A DNA stretch of 64,000 nucleotides from Streptomyces sp. V4I2 (GCF_030817655.1 NZ_JAUSZM010000003.1:7192001-7256000); one strand, 5' to 3'; numbered from the stretch's first letter, positions 33,626 to 43,855 are shown. Program-made: numbers and translations. Notes: generated by a model from the sequence alone, not told the origin.

Positions 33626-35725
33626 ATGTCCACCCCGACTCCGACGCTCGCTCCCCACCAGGACGCACCGACCGGCCACAAGACCGGCGAAGGCCGGGTC
33701 GGCGCGGGCCTCTTCGACCCCAAGCAGCTGCTCAGGTCGCTGCCGGACGCTCTCCGCAAGACCGACCCGCGGGTGATGGTCAAGTCACCCGTCATGTTCG
33801 TGGTGTTGGTCGGGTCCGTACTGACGACGGTGTTCTCGTTCAAGGACCCGGGCGACTGGTTCGGCTGGGCCATCAGCGCCTGGCTCTGGCTCACCGTGAT
33901 CTTCGCCAACCTGGCGGAGGCGGTGGCCGAGGGCCGCGGCAAGGCCCAGGCGGACACCCTGCGCAAGGCCAAGACGGACACAGTGGCCCGGCGGCTCATG
34001 GACGGCCGTGAGGAGCAGGTGCCCGGCACCGAGCTGCGCGTCGGTGACCTCGTCGTCTGCGAGGCGGGCGACATCATCCCCGGCGACGGTGACGTCGTCG
34101 AGGGCGTGGCGTCCGTGGACGAGTCGGCGATCACCGGTGAGTCGGCCCCGGTCATCCGGGAGTCCGGCGGCGACCGCTCGGCCGTCACCGGCGGTACGAA
34201 GGTCCTCTCCGACCGCATCGTCATCAAGATCACGACGAAGCCCGGCGAGACCTTCATCGACCGGATGATCAACCTGGTCGAGGGCGCGGCACGGCAGAAG
34301 ACGCCCAACGAGATCGCGCTGAACATCCTGCTGGCCTCGCTGACGATCGTCTTCTTGCTCGCGGTGGCCACGCTGCCGCCGTTCGCGGACTACGCGGGCA
34401 CGCACCTGACCATGGTGGTGCTGGTGGCGCTCCTGGTCTGTCTGATACCGACCACGATCGGCGCGCTGCTCTCCGCGATCGGTATCGCGGGCATGGACCG
34501 GCTGGTGCAGCGCAACGTCCTGGCCATGTCGGGCAGGGCGGTCGAGGCTGCCGGCGACGTGTCGACGCTGCTGCTCGACAAGACCGGCACCATTACGCTC
34601 GGCAACCGGCAGGCCGCCGAGTTCGTGCCGGTACGTGGCACGGCCGAGGCCGAGCTGGCGGACGCCGCGCAGCTCTCCTCGCTGGCCGACGAGACGCCCG
34701 AGGGCCGCTCCATCGTCGTACTGGCGAAGGAGAAGTACGGGCTGCGCGAACGTCACCAGGGCGAGCTGGCGCAGGCCGAGTGGATCGCCTTCACCGCCCA
34801 GACCCGGATGTCGGGCGTGGACGTCGACGGGCGCAAGATCCGCAAGGGCGCGGCCGGTTCGGTCATCACATGGGTGAAGGAGCAGGGCGGAACGGTCGCC
34901 GAGGACGCCGATGTCCTCGCCAACCGGATCTCCGAGGCGGGCGGTACGCCGCTGCTGGTCGCCGTGGAGGACGACAAGGGCGCCCGGGTCCTCGGGGTGA
35001 TCCACCTCAAGGACGTCGTCAAGGAGGGCATGCGCGAGCGGTTCGACGAACTGCGCCGGATGGGCATCAAGACCGTCATGATCACGGGCGACAACCCGCT
35101 GACGGCCAAGGCGATCGCGGACGAGGCGGGCGTCGACGACTTCCTCGCGGAGGCCACTCCCGAGGACAAGATGGCCCTCATCAAGCGCGAGCAGGCAGGC
35201 GGCAAGCTCGTCGCGATGACCGGCGACGGCACGAACGACGCACCCGCGCTCGCGCAGGCCGACGTCGGCGTGGCGATGAACACGGGGACGTCGGCCGCCA
35301 AGGAGGCCGGCAACATGGTCGACCTCGACTCCAACCCCACCAAGCTCATCGAGATCGTCGAAATCGGCAAGCAACTCCTCATCACCCGGGGCGCGCTCAC
35401 CACCTTCTCCATCGCCAACGACGTCGCGAAGTACTTCGCGATCATCCCGGCACTGTTCGCGGCGGTCTACCCGGGCCTGGACAAGCTCAACATCATGAAC
35501 CTGTCCTCGCCCGACTCCGCGATCCTCTCCGCGGTCATCTTCAACGCGCTGATCATCATCGCGCTGGTCCCGCTCGCCCTGCGGGGCGTGCAGTACCGCC
35601 CGGTCAGCGCGGACAAGATGCTCCGCCGCAACCTCGGGATCTACGGCTTGGGCGGGCTGATCGCCCCCTTCATCGGCATCAAGATCATCGACCTGCTCAT
35701 CTCTCTCATCCCCGGGATCGGCTGA
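33626..35725 (+). CDS. kdpB: Potassium-transporting P-type ATPase subunit B
   Basis: The 699-residue P-type ATPase has the phosphorylated Asp at about 318 in LDKTGTITLGN, the TGES actuator loop (DESAITGESAPV), and the hinge motif TGDGTNDAPALAQADVG. It powers high-affinity K+ import with KdpA. I chose ATG 33626 because AAGAGGA lies six bases upstream; ATG 33593, which overlaps the kdpA stop in ATGA, would add 11 residues. The length is normal. Confidence 0.95.
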   Translation: MSTPTPTLAPHQDAPTGHKTGEGRVGAGLFDPKQLLRSLPDALRKTDPRVMVKSPVMFVVLVGSVLTTVFSFKDPGDWFGWAISAWLWLTVIFANLAEAVAEGRGKAQADTLRKAKTDTVARRLMDGREEQVPGTELRVGDLVVCEAGDIIPGDGDVVEGVASVDESAITGESAPVIRESGGDRSAVTGGTKVLSDRIVIKITTKPGETFIDRMINLVEGAARQKTPNEIALNILLASLTIVFLLAVATLPPFADYAGTHLTMVVLVALLVCLIPTTIGALLSAIGIAGMDRLVQRNVLAMSGRAVEAAGDVSTLLLDKTGTITLGNRQAAEFVPVRGTAEAELADAAQLSSLADETPEGRSIVVLAKEKYGLRERHQGELAQAEWIAFTAQTRMSGVDVDGRKIRKGAAGSVITWVKEQGGTVAEDADVLANRISEAGGTPLLVAVEDDKGARVLGVIHLKDVVKEGMRERFDELRRMGIKTVMITGDNPLTAKAIADEAGVDDFLAEATPEDKMALIKREQAGGKLVAMTGDGTNDAPALAQADVGVAMNTGTSAAKEAGNMVDLDSNPTKLIEIVEIGKQLLITRGALTTFSIANDVAKYFAIIPALFAAVYPGLDKLNIMNLSSPDSAILSAVIFNALIIIALVPLALRGVQYRPVSADKMLRRNLGIYGLGGLIAPFIGIKIIDLLISLIPGIG

Positions 35726-35730
35726 CCGTC

Positions 35731-36399
35731 ATGAACAACTCGGTTACGAACACTGCCCGGTTGCTCTGGGCCGGCCTGCGCGCCCTTCTCGTGCTGACCG
35801 TGGTGACGGGCATCCTCTACCCGCTGGCCATCACGGGTGTCGCCCAGGGGCTCTTCCCCGGCAAGGCGAACGGCTCGGAGATCAAGGCGGACGGCAAGGT
35901 CGTGGGCTCCTCTCTCATCGGCCAGGCGTACAACCTGCCGCTGAAGCAGGGCCAGGAGACCCCGGAGCCCGACCTGAAGTGGTTCCAGGGGCGTCCGCAG
36001 AACGGTCTGGGCACCAACAGCGCCAACACCCAGTACAAGCTGATCCTGTCCGGCGCCACGAACCGTTCCGGTGACAACGCCGAACTGATCAGGTGGGTCA
36101 AGGACGCCAAGGCGGCGGTCATCAAGGACAACTCGACGGCCGACTACAAGGTCAAGGCGTCCGACGTACCTGCCGACGCGGTCACCTCCTCGGGTTCCGG
36201 CCTGGACCCGGACATCTCCCCGGAGTACGCCGACATCCAGGTCCACCGGATCGCGGAGACGAACGGGCTGTCCGTCGCCCAGGTCCAGAAGCTCGTGGAC
36301 GAGCACACGGACGGTCGCGTCCTCGGCTTCATGGGCGAGCCCACCGTCAACGTCCTCGAACTCAACATCGCGCTCAAGGAACTCGTGGCGAAGAGCTGA
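35731..36399 (+). CDS. kdpC: Potassium-transporting ATPase subunit C
   Basis: The 222-residue protein has one N-terminal membrane helix (about 12-36: LRALLVLTVVTGILYPLAITG) and the family's extracytoplasmic domain, with SSLIGQ, RPQNG (where E. coli has RPSA) and GSGLDPDISPEYADIQ. KdpC acts as a periplasmic chaperone-like subunit of KdpFABC. It starts 5 bp after the kdpB stop. Confidence 0.95.
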   Translation: MNNSVTNTARLLWAGLRALLVLTVVTGILYPLAITGVAQGLFPGKANGSEIKADGKVVGSSLIGQAYNLPLKQGQETPEPDLKWFQGRPQNGLGTNSANTQYKLILSGATNRSGDNAELIRWVKDAKAAVIKDNSTADYKVKASDVPADAVTSSGSGLDPDISPEYADIQVHRIAETNGLSVAQVQKLVDEHTDGRVLGFMGEPTVNVLELNIALKELVAKS

Positions 36400-36523
36400 T
36401 GGGCTTACGCGCACCACGCGGGAGTTGGCGGGCCTGGAGGCATTCCCGATCCGTCAACTGCCGTGGCCATGACATGGGTTACGCATCCTCTGGCTCTCCG
36501 TGCAACAGGAAAGGCGCACACCG

Positions 36524-37207
36524 ATGACCCGGGTACTGGTCGTAGAGGACGACCCCCAGCTCGTACGGGCGCTCGTGATCAACATGCAGGCACGGCAGTA
36601 CGGCGTCGACGCGGCCCCCGACGGCGCCACCGCGCTCCGGCTCGCCGCCGCCCGCCAGCCCGACGTGGTCCTCCTCGATCTGGGGCTGCCGGACATGGAC
36701 GGCACGGACGTCATCAAGGCCCTGCGCGGCTGGACCAAGGTCCCGATCCTGGTGCTGTCCGCCCGCCAGGCCTCCGACGAGAAGGTCGCCGCGCTCAACG
36801 CGGGCGCCGACGACTACATCACCAAACCGTTCAGCATGGACGAACTCCTGGCCCGGCTGCGCGCCGCGGTCCGCCGCACCGAGCCCGTGCCGCTCACTCC
36901 CGAGACGACGCTGGTCACCACGGAGGACTTCACCATCGATCTGCTGGCCAAGAAGGCCATCCGTGCCGGACGCGATGTGCGCCTCACCCCCACCGAGTGG
37001 CATCTGCTGGAAATCCTGGTCTGCAACCCCGGCCGGCTCATCACGCAGAAGCACCTGCTGCAGGAGGTGTGGGGTGCTTCCCAGAGCAACAAGACCAACT
37101 ATCTGCGTGTGTACATGGCCCAGCTGCGGCGCAAGCTGGAGGCGGACCCGGCCCACCCCCGCTACCTGATCACCGAGCCGGGTATGGGCTACCGCTTCGA
37201 GAGTTGA
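36524..37207 (+). CDS. kdpE: KdpE-type OmpR-family response regulator
   Basis: The 227-residue regulator has a receiver domain (acidic ED at 8-10, phosphoacceptor D52 in LLDLGLPDMDG, Lys in ITKPFS) and a C-terminal winged helix (LTPTEWHLLEILVCNPGRLITQK). Start ATG 36524 after AGGAAAGG; the in-frame GTG at 36500 would add 8 residues. It lies between kdpC and kdpD and should activate the kdp operon when phosphorylated. The DNA site may be the direct repeats at 31630-31678. Confidence 0.92.
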   Translation: MTRVLVVEDDPQLVRALVINMQARQYGVDAAPDGATALRLAAARQPDVVLLDLGLPDMDGTDVIKALRGWTKVPILVLSARQASDEKVAALNAGADDYITKPFSMDELLARLRAAVRRTEPVPLTPETTLVTTEDFTIDLLAKKAIRAGRDVRLTPTEWHLLEILVCNPGRLITQKHLLQEVWGASQSNKTNYLRVYMAQLRRKLEADPAHPRYLITEPGMGYRFES

Positions 37208-37259
37208 CCCGCTCTCGACCGTTCTGACCGCATACGTACTACGACGTAGAGACGAGACC

Positions 37260-39805
37260 ATGGGACGCGGCAAGTTCCGGATATACCTCGGCGCGGCACC
37301 GGGCGTCGGCAAGACGTACGCGATGCTGTCCGAGGCGCACCGCCGTGTCGAGCGGGGCACCGACTGTGTGGTCGCCTTCCTGGAACACCACAACCGGCCC
37401 CGCACCGAGGTCATGCTCCACGGCCTGGAGCAGATCCCCCGCAAGGAGCTGGAGTACCGGGGGAGCGTCTTCTCCGAGATGGATGTCGACGCGGTCCTGG
37501 CCCGGCACCCCCAGGTGGCTCTCGTCGATGAACTCGCCCACACCAACATCCCCGGCTCCCGCAACGCCAAGCGCTGGCAGGACGTCGAGGAGCTGCTCGC
37601 GGCCGGGATCGACGTCGTCTCGACGGTCAACATCCAGCATCTGGAGTCGCTGGCGGATACCGTCGAGTCGATCACCGGGGTGCGGCAGCAGGAGACTGTC
37701 CCAGACGAGGTCGTCCGGCGGGCGGACCAGATCGAGCTGGTCGACATGTCGCCGCAGGCGCTGCGCCGGCGGATGGCGCACGGCAACATCTACAAGGCCG
37801 ACAAGGTCGACGCGGCCCTGTCCAACTACTTCCGCCCGGGCAATCTGACCGCGCTGCGGGAGCTGGCGCTGCTCTGGGTGGCCGACCGGGTCGACGCGTA
37901 TCTGACCGAGTACCGCAGCGAACACCGGGTGTCGAAGATCTGGGGCTCGCGTGAGCGGATCGTGGTCGGTTTGACCGGTGGCCCCGAGGGCCGCACGCTG
38001 ATCCGCCGTGCCGCCCGGCTCGCCGAGAAGGGCGCGGGTGGCGAGGTGCTGGCCGTCTACATCGCCCGCAGCGACGGACTGACCAACGCCTCGCCCAAGG
38101 AGCTGGCCGTCCAGCGCACCTTGGTGGAGGACCTGGGCGGCACCTTCCACCACGTCATCGGCGACGACGTCTCGTCGGCTCTGCTGGACTTCGCGCGGGG
38201 GGTGAACGCCACCCAGATAGTCCTCGGCGTCTCGCGGCGCAGGGGATGGCAGTACGTCTTCGGGCCCGGTGTCGGCGCCACGGTCGCCCGCGGGAGTCGG
38301 GCCCCGACCTCGACGTCCACCTGATCACCCACGACGAGGCCGGCAAGGGCCGCGGGCTGCCGGTTGCGCGAGGTGCGCGGCTCGGCCGTGCGCGGATCAT
38401 CTGGGGCTGGCTGGCCGGGGTGGTCGGCCCGACGCTGCTCACGCTGCTGCTGACCAACGTCGACGCCGAGCTCGGTCTCGCCAACGACATGCTGCTGTTC
38501 CTGACGCTGACCGTGGCGGCGGCCCTGCTCGGCGGCCTGCTCCCGGCGCTGGCCTCGGCGGCCTTCGGGTCGTTTCTGCTGAACTACTACTTCACCCCGC
38601 CCCTGCATCGCCTCACCATCGCCGATCCCAAGAACATCGTCGCCCTCGTGGTCTTCTTCGCCGTGGCGGTGTCGGTGGCCTCCGTGGTGGACCTGGCCGC
38701 CCGTCGTACGCACCAGGCGGCCCGGCTGCGCGCCGAGTCGGAGATCCTCTCCTTCCTGGCGGGCAGCGTGCTGCGCGGCGAGACCAGCCTGGAGGCCCTG
38801 CTGGAGCGGATGCGGGAGACCTTCGGTATGGAGTCGGTCGCCCTGCTGGAGCGGGAGAGCGACGTGGATCCGTGGACGTGCGCGGGCAGCGTGGGCCCAC
38901 AGCCCTGCCAGTACCCCGAGGACGCGGACGTGGACATGCCGGTGGGCGACCATATGGCGCTCGCGCTGTCCGGCCGGGTGCTGCCTGCCTCGGACCGCCG
39001 GATCCTCGCCGCGTTCGCCGCCCAGGCCGCCGTGGTCCTGGACCGCCAGCGCCTGCAGTCCGAGGCCGACCAGGCCAAGGAACTCGCCGAGGGCAACCGC
39101 ATCCGCACCGCCCTGCTCGCCGCCGTCAGCCACGACCTGCGCACCCCGCTCGCCGGGATCAAAGCCGCCGTCTCCTCCCTGCGTTCGGACGACGTGGCCT
39201 GGTCCGAGGAGGACCAGGCCGAACTGCTGGAGGCCATCGAGGAGGGCGCCGACCGACTCGACCACCTGGTGGGCAACCTGCTCGACATGTCCCGCCTCCA
39301 GACCGGCACGGTCACCCCGCTGATCCGCGAGATCGACGTCGACGAGGTGGTGCCCATGGCCCTGGGCGGCGTACCCGAGGACAGCGTGGAGCTGGACATC
39401 CCGGAGACCTTGCCCATGGTCGCCGTCGACCCGGGCCTGCTGGAACGGTCGGTGGCCAACCTGGTCGAGAACGCCGTCAAATACAGCCCCGCCGACGAGC
39501 GCGTCCTGGTGGCTGCCAGCGCCATGGCCGACCGGGTGGAGGTGCGGGTGGTGGACCGCGGCCCGGGCGTCCCGGACGAGGCCAAGGACCGCATCTTCGA
39601 GCCGTTCCAACGCTACGGCGATGCACCGCGCGGCGCCGGCGTGGGCCTCGGCCTCGCGGTCGCCCGCGGCTTCGCCGAAGCCATGGGCGGCACCCTCAAC
39701 GCCGAGGACACCCCCGGCGGAGGCCTCACCATGGTCCTCACCGTCCCGGCCGCGTCCAACCGCCGACCGCTCCCCTCCGGCCTTCCGGCGACCGCCACCT
39801 CATAG
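37260..39805 (+). pseudogene. kdpD: kdpD sensor kinase, interrupted by a frameshift
   Basis: From ATG 37260 the first frame encodes the cytoplasmic KdpD sensor part: Walker A GAAPGVGKT (11-19), the KdpD domain, and a universal-stress-like domain (RERIVVGLTGGPEGR), up to QYVFGPGVGATVAR. There, at about 38289-38296, the frame shifts; the first frame ends at 38324. The other frame continues with ESGPDLDVHLITHDEAGKG, four membrane helices, a GAF-like domain, HisKA (AVSHDLRTPLAGIK) and HATPase to 39805. Two extra bases in CGCGGGAG restore neither frame, so translation as one protein would need a -1 shift or correction of the sequence. The two halves might be made separately, but no strong ribosome site precedes the second. 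Confidence 0.8.
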
Positions 39806-39820
39806 CGACGCCAACATCCC

Positions 39821-39849
39821 GCCAGTACAGGCCAGTACAGGCCAGTACG
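39821..39849. repeat. 10-bp tandem repeat
   Basis: Three consecutive copies of GCCAGTACAG (the third ends in GG) lie directly after the kdpD stop, at the join with transposase-derived sequence. Confidence 0.85.
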
Positions 39850-39939
39850 GCGTTGGAGTCCCTCCGGGCCGTCGTGCCCGAGTGGAAGCGGGTATGGCCC
39901 CGATTTCACGTGTGGTCGGCGGGAGAGCGCTCCACTCCG

Positions 39940-40275
39940 TCGGCGGAGGCCGATCGGCACTCCAGCATGCTGCGAGTGGCCGGCTCCCTGGTCACCAACC
40001 AGCTCCGCGGCTATGACCTGATGCGGATGTTGGGCCGCGAGGGGCACCTGACGCCGCTGGGGCAGGCGTTCGCCGAGTACGGGCGCACCGCCAGGACCCT
40101 GCACCTGCTTGCCGTCGTCGACCCCGTGGACGACACCTTCCGGCGGCAGATGAGCAACCGGCTCACTGACCAGGAGTCTCCCCACAACCTCGCCCGCGAC
40201 ATCTGCCACGGCAAGAAGGGCACCATCCACCAGGCATACCGGCAGGGGATGGAGGACCAGCTCGGCTCGGACCAG
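39940..40275 (+). pseudogene. Tn3-family transposase, C-terminal fragment
   Basis: About 110 codons match the C-terminal part of Tn3-type DDE transposases: SMLRVAGSLVTNQLRGYDLMRML, TPLGQAFAEYGRTARTLHLL, and NLARDICHGKKGTIHQAYRQGMEDQLG. The N-terminus, the catalytic Asp residues and the last residues are missing, and no terminal inverted repeats are visible. The frame continues for another ~85 codons (to about 40530) in Ala/Arg-rich sequence of unknown origin (RMIALAERLRVLRGF, then RARKAVVAAGNAAGVAYADA), probably a fused fragment of another gene. Confidence 0.65.
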
Positions 40276-40536
40276 CTGGGCGGTCAGCTTCCCGCCTGGG
40301 AGGCTGGTGTGCTGGCGTCCGGCGATGCCTCCGTCATACGGATGATCGCGCTGGCCGAACGGCTGCGGGTGCTGCGAGGGTTCCAGCCGACGATGTCGGC
40401 GGACCGCGCCCGGAAGGCGGTCGTGGCCGCCGGGAACGCTGCCGGGGTGGCGTACGCCGACGCGGTGTCGGTGTACGCCGCCCTCGGACGGGACGAGCTG
40501 CGGGAGGTGCCCGCGCAGTCGTCTCGGCTACTTCGG

Positions 40537-41328
40537 CTACTTCGGGTCGCGGTGGAAAACCGCCTTCGACCAGTAGTAGCCGAGCACGGTCAGACCCAGG
40601 CACCAGACGATCGCGATCCACCCGTTGTGGCCGATCTCGGTGCCGAGCAGCAGGCCGCGCAGGGTCTCGATGGCCGGCGTGAACGGCTGGTACTCGGCGA
40701 CCGGCTGGAACCAGCCCGGCATCGCGTCGATCGGGACGAAGGCGCTCGAGATGAGCGGCAGGACGATCAGCGGCAGCGCGTTGTTGCCGGCCGCCTCGGC
40801 GTTCGGGCTGACCAGGCCCATCCCGACCGCCATCCAGGTGAGCGCGAGGGCGACCAGCGCCATCAGCCCGAACGCCGCCAGCCACTCCAGGGCCGTGGCG
40901 TTGGTGGACCGGAAGCCGATGGCCACCGCGACGGCGCCGACGAGGACCACGCTGGCGATCGCCTGCAGCACGCTGCCGATGACGTGCCCGACGAGCACCG
41001 AGCCGCGGTGGATCGCCATGGTGCGGAAGCGGGCGATGATGCCTTCGGTCATGTCCATGGAAACGGACACCGCGGTCCCGACCACGGTGCCGCCGATGGT
41101 CATCATCAGGATGCCCGGCACGAGGTAGGCGATGTACTCGGAGCGGTCGGCGCCGCCGCCACCGATGCCCGCGCTCATCACGTCACCGAAGATGTAGACG
41201 AAGAGCAGCAGCAGGACGACCGGCGTCAGCAGCAGGTTCAGGGTGAGGGACGGGTAGCGCCGCGCGTGCAGGAGGTTGCGGCGCAGCATCGTGTTCGAGT
41301 CCCGGACGGCGAGGGAGAGGGCGCTCAT
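40537..41328 (-). CDS. ABC-2 type exporter permease (DrrB-like)
   Basis: The 263-residue protein has six membrane helices and the ABC-2 layout, with SVSMDMTEGIIARFRTMAI in the central loop and NNALPLIVLPLISSAFVP near the C-terminus. Its start ATG overlaps the stop of the ATPase gene in ATGA. With that ATPase it should form a drug or lipid exporter of the daunorubicin-resistance type. It converges with the transposase fragment. Confidence 0.9.
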   Translation of the reverse strand: MSALSLAVRDSNTMLRRNLLHARRYPSLTLNLLLTPVVLLLLFVYIFGDVMSAGIGGGGADRSEYIAYLVPGILMMTIGGTVVGTAVSVSMDMTEGIIARFRTMAIHRGSVLVGHVIGSVLQAIASVVLVGAVAVAIGFRSTNATALEWLAAFGLMALVALALTWMAVGMGLVSPNAEAAGNNALPLIVLPLISSAFVPIDAMPGWFQPVAEYQPFTPAIETLRGLLLGTEIGHNGWIAIVWCLGLTVLGYYWSKAVFHRDPK

Positions 41329-42335
41329 CGGACGTTCTCCTTGGGCTGGTTCGGCTGGGTGGGGACGTCGGCTGGGCCGGTCAGGGCGAAGAACACGTCG
41401 TCGAGGTCGGGGGTGTGCACGGTCAGCTCGTCGGCCTCGATGCCGACGGAGTCCAGCCAGTCGAGGATGGAACGCAGCTCGCGCTGGCTGCCGCCGCTGG
41501 GGATCTGCAGCGCCAGCGCCTCGTCGTCCCTGGTGACCTCGCGCAGAGCGGAGGCGGCCGACTGGTACGCCGCCGGGTCGGCGAAGCGCAGCCGGACGTG
41601 CCCGCCGGGGATCAGCCGCTTGAGCTCCTCGGCGGAGCCCTGCGCGGCGATCTTGCCGTCGTTGAGCACCGCGATGCGGTCGGCGAGTTCGTCGGCCTCC
41701 TCCAGGTACTGGGTGGTGAGGAAGACGGTCACCCCGTCGGAGACGAGCTCGCGGATGATGCCCCACATGTTGTGCCGGGAGCGCGGGTCGAGGCCGGTGG
41801 TGGGCTCGTCGAGGAAGATGATCCGCGGGCCTCCGACCAGGGTCATGGCGAGGTCCAGGCGGCGCTTCATGCCGCCGGAGTAGCTGGAGGCGGGCTTCTT
41901 CGCGGCCTCCACCAGGTCGAAACGGTCCAGGAGTTCGGCGGCGGTGCGGCGCCCCTCAGGCTTGGACAGGTGGTGCAGGTCCGCCATGAGGAGCATGTTC
42001 TCCTCGCCGGTGATCAGGCCGTCGACGGCGGAGAACTGCCCGGTGACGCCGATCGCGGCGCGCACCGCCTGCGGGTCGGTGGCCAGGTCGTGGCCGCCGA
42101 CGTGCAGGTCGCCGGCGTCGGCGGTGATGAGGGTGGAGAGGATCTTGACGGCCGTGGTCTTGCCGGCGCCGTTCGGGCCGAGCAGCGCGAACACGGACCC
42201 GGCCGGGATACGCAGATCGATGCCGTCGAGGACGGTCTTGTCGCCGTACGACTTGCGCAGACCGACGGCGGAGACGGCTGCCGGGGACAGCTGACCGCCA
42301 CCCTGCCTGGTCGTGGGCATGACAGATGAAGGCAT
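41325..42335 (-). CDS. ABC exporter ATPase (DrrA-like)
   Basis: The 336-residue ATPase has Walker A (LLGPNGAGKTTAVK), Q-loop, the ABC signature SYSGGMKRRLDLA, Walker B (RIIFLDEPTTGLD) and a C-terminal domain with TPDLDDVFFALTG, typical of DrrA. The switch position reads LTTQYLEEAD, with Gln where many ABC proteins have His; this is common in DrrA. Start ATG 42335 behind GGGAGGG. It forms an operon with the permease and probably with the DUF4097 and RHH genes upstream. Confidence 0.92.
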   Translation of the reverse strand: MPSSVMPTTRQGGGQLSPAAVSAVGLRKSYGDKTVLDGIDLRIPAGSVFALLGPNGAGKTTAVKILSTLITADAGDLHVGGHDLATDPQAVRAAIGVTGQFSAVDGLITGEENMLLMADLHHLSKPEGRRTAAELLDRFDLVEAAKKPASSYSGGMKRRLDLAMTLVGGPRIIFLDEPTTGLDPRSRHNMWGIIRELVSDGVTVFLTTQYLEEADELADRIAVLNDGKIAAQGSAEELKRLIPGGHVRLRFADPAAYQSAASALREVTRDDEALALQIPSGGSQRELRSILDWLDSVGIEADELTVHTPDLDDVFFALTGPADVPTQPNQPKENVR

Positions 42336-42396
42336 GGAGCCCTCCCATTCGAAGAGTGAAGTGACTGGGGTGAGGGGCGAGTTGCGGGGCCGGTGC

Positions 42397-43239
42397 TCAG
42401 GCTTTGGCGCGAAGGACGTCGATGTTGCCCCAGTTGGTCCGTGCGCGGACCTTGACGGTGTCCTCGGTCTGCTCCGGGGCCTCGGACGCGGCGAGCGCGT
42501 TTCGTACCTGCCCGCGGTTGGAGCTGACGTCGAGCCAGGCGGCGGTACCTTCGCGGATGCCGACCTCGATGGAGCCGTTGGAGGTCTCCAACTGGACGGT
42601 GCCGCGAGCGACTTCGGCGACGCGAAGGAGGCCGTTGGTGGTGGTGCCGGTGACCGACGCCTCGGCGCGTGCAATGTCGATGGCACCGTTGGCGCCGTTC
42701 ACCCGCAGATCGCCGGTCACGGCGCCGACGGTCGTGGCACCGTGCGAGTTCTTAAAGACGGCGGGGCCGTCGACGAGGCCGACGCGCACGTCGCCGGTGC
42801 TGCTGATGATCTCAGCCATGCCCTCGACCCGGTCGACGATGGTCGAACCATGCGACACCTTCAGTTGCAGCGGGCCGGTGGCTTCGAGGCGGACGTCGCC
42901 GGCCGAGGTCTTCACGCGGACCTCGCCGAGCCGTCCCTCGCCGAGCACCCTGGCCGCGGCGCCGGTCACGTCGATGTTCGAGCCCGTGGGCAGTTCCACC
43001 GCCACGTCGACGGTGCCGCCACGCCCGAGCAGATTGGCCTTGGGCGTGGTGACGGTCAGGATGCCGCTCGCGAAGGCGACCTCGGTCTGATCGGCTGTCC
43101 GTACGTCCAGGTCCTTCTGCGGGTCGCGGGGCCGCACCTCTACGACGGTATCGAGGCGGTCGCCCGCGGTGAACTGGATGGAACCGGCGTACACGTAGGC
43201 GGTGACCGAAATCGGTTCGGGAGTGTTGAAAGAAGGCAT
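42397..43239 (-). CDS. DUF4097 beta-helix protein
   Basis: The 280-residue protein is made almost entirely of short beta strands with regular VKTSAGDVRLEATG- and TNGLLRVAEVARG-type repeats, as in DUF4097 proteins. It has no signal peptide or membrane helix. In Streptomyces such genes often lie next to ABC exporters and small regulators; the function is unknown. It lies 61 bp upstream of the ATPase gene and 88 bp downstream of the RHH gene, same strand. Confidence 0.82.
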   Translation of the reverse strand: MPSFNTPEPISVTAYVYAGSIQFTAGDRLDTVVEVRPRDPQKDLDVRTADQTEVAFASGILTVTTPKANLLGRGGTVDVAVELPTGSNIDVTGAAARVLGEGRLGEVRVKTSAGDVRLEATGPLQLKVSHGSTIVDRVEGMAEIISSTGDVRVGLVDGPAVFKNSHGATTVGAVTGDLRVNGANGAIDIARAEASVTGTTTNGLLRVAEVARGTVQLETSNGSIEVGIREGTAAWLDVSSNRGQVRNALAASEAPEQTEDTVKVRARTNWGNIDVLRAKA

Positions 43240-43327
43240 GGCTGTCCCGTCCTCTTGAGTCTTTGGGGCGTCCCCGCTGGTGGGACGTGGTGCGGGTGAA
43301 GTGGTGCGGGTGTGGGCGGAGGAGCGG

Positions 43328-43846
43328 CTAGCGCACCCAGCCCGTGATGCTCCGTCCGACGGTCTGGGCCTTCTCCGTCGTACGCGGCCGGGTAGCGCCG
43401 TCGACCGCGGCCGACACGGTGCGCACCAGCCACGCGTTGACCGACAGGCCCTCGCGGGCCGCGGCCTCCTCGGCGCGCGCCTTGAGATGGGCCGGTAGAC
43501 GCAGGTTGACGCGGGCGGTGCCGCCCTCGTCCCCGTCGGCCGGGGCCGGGGTATTGAGCGGTTCGACGGGCGCAGCCTGCTCCGCGAGGGCGCCGCCGTA
43601 GGTGGGCGGCGGTGTCACCACGAAGTCGGGGTCGAGCCCGCGCAGCCGTACGTCGACCGAGCCGGGGGCGAGTTCGCGGGTGATCTCGTCCATCGCGGCG
43701 GAGAGCACATTGAGCATGGTCAGCCGGGTCGCCGACTCCAGGGGAGCGGTGAGCCTCTCGGCCAGCTCGCGGGCTTCGTCGCCACCGGCTTCGGCGGCCA
43801 CCGCGAGTTCGCGGCGGAGGGTGTCGACATACGGGGTGAGGTCCAT
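43328..43846 (-). CDS. HicB/RHH-type DNA-binding regulator
   Basis: The 172-residue protein has an N-terminal helical region, a Pro-rich linker, and a C-terminal ribbon-helix-helix (ARVNLRLPAHLKARAEEAAAREGLSVNAWLVRTV) of the HicB/CopG type. It is the first gene of a four-gene operon (RHH, DUF4097, ATPase, permease). Directly upstream lies an array of TGGCGCCA-type palindromes, which makes it a probable autorepressor controlling the exporter. No HicA toxin gene is present, so it is not a toxin-antitoxin pair. Confidence 0.78.
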   Translation of the reverse strand: MDLTPYVDTLRRELAVAAEAGGDEARELAERLTAPLESATRLTMLNVLSAAMDEITRELAPGSVDVRLRGLDPDFVVTPPPTYGGALAEQAAPVEPLNTPAPADGDEGGTARVNLRLPAHLKARAEEAAAREGLSVNAWLVRTVSAAVDGATRPRTTEKAQTVGRSITGWVR

Positions 43847-43855
43847 AACGCCATC

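Noticed and set aside
38246..38330. A separate gene start for the C-terminal half of KdpD
   Set aside because: An in-frame ATG exists at 38246 but no strong ribosome site precedes it, and the first ~16 residues from it are antisense-like rather than family sequence.
43328..43846. A HicAB toxin-antitoxin pair
   Set aside because: The RHH gene has no adjacent HicA-like toxin gene; the downstream genes are DUF4097 and an ABC exporter.
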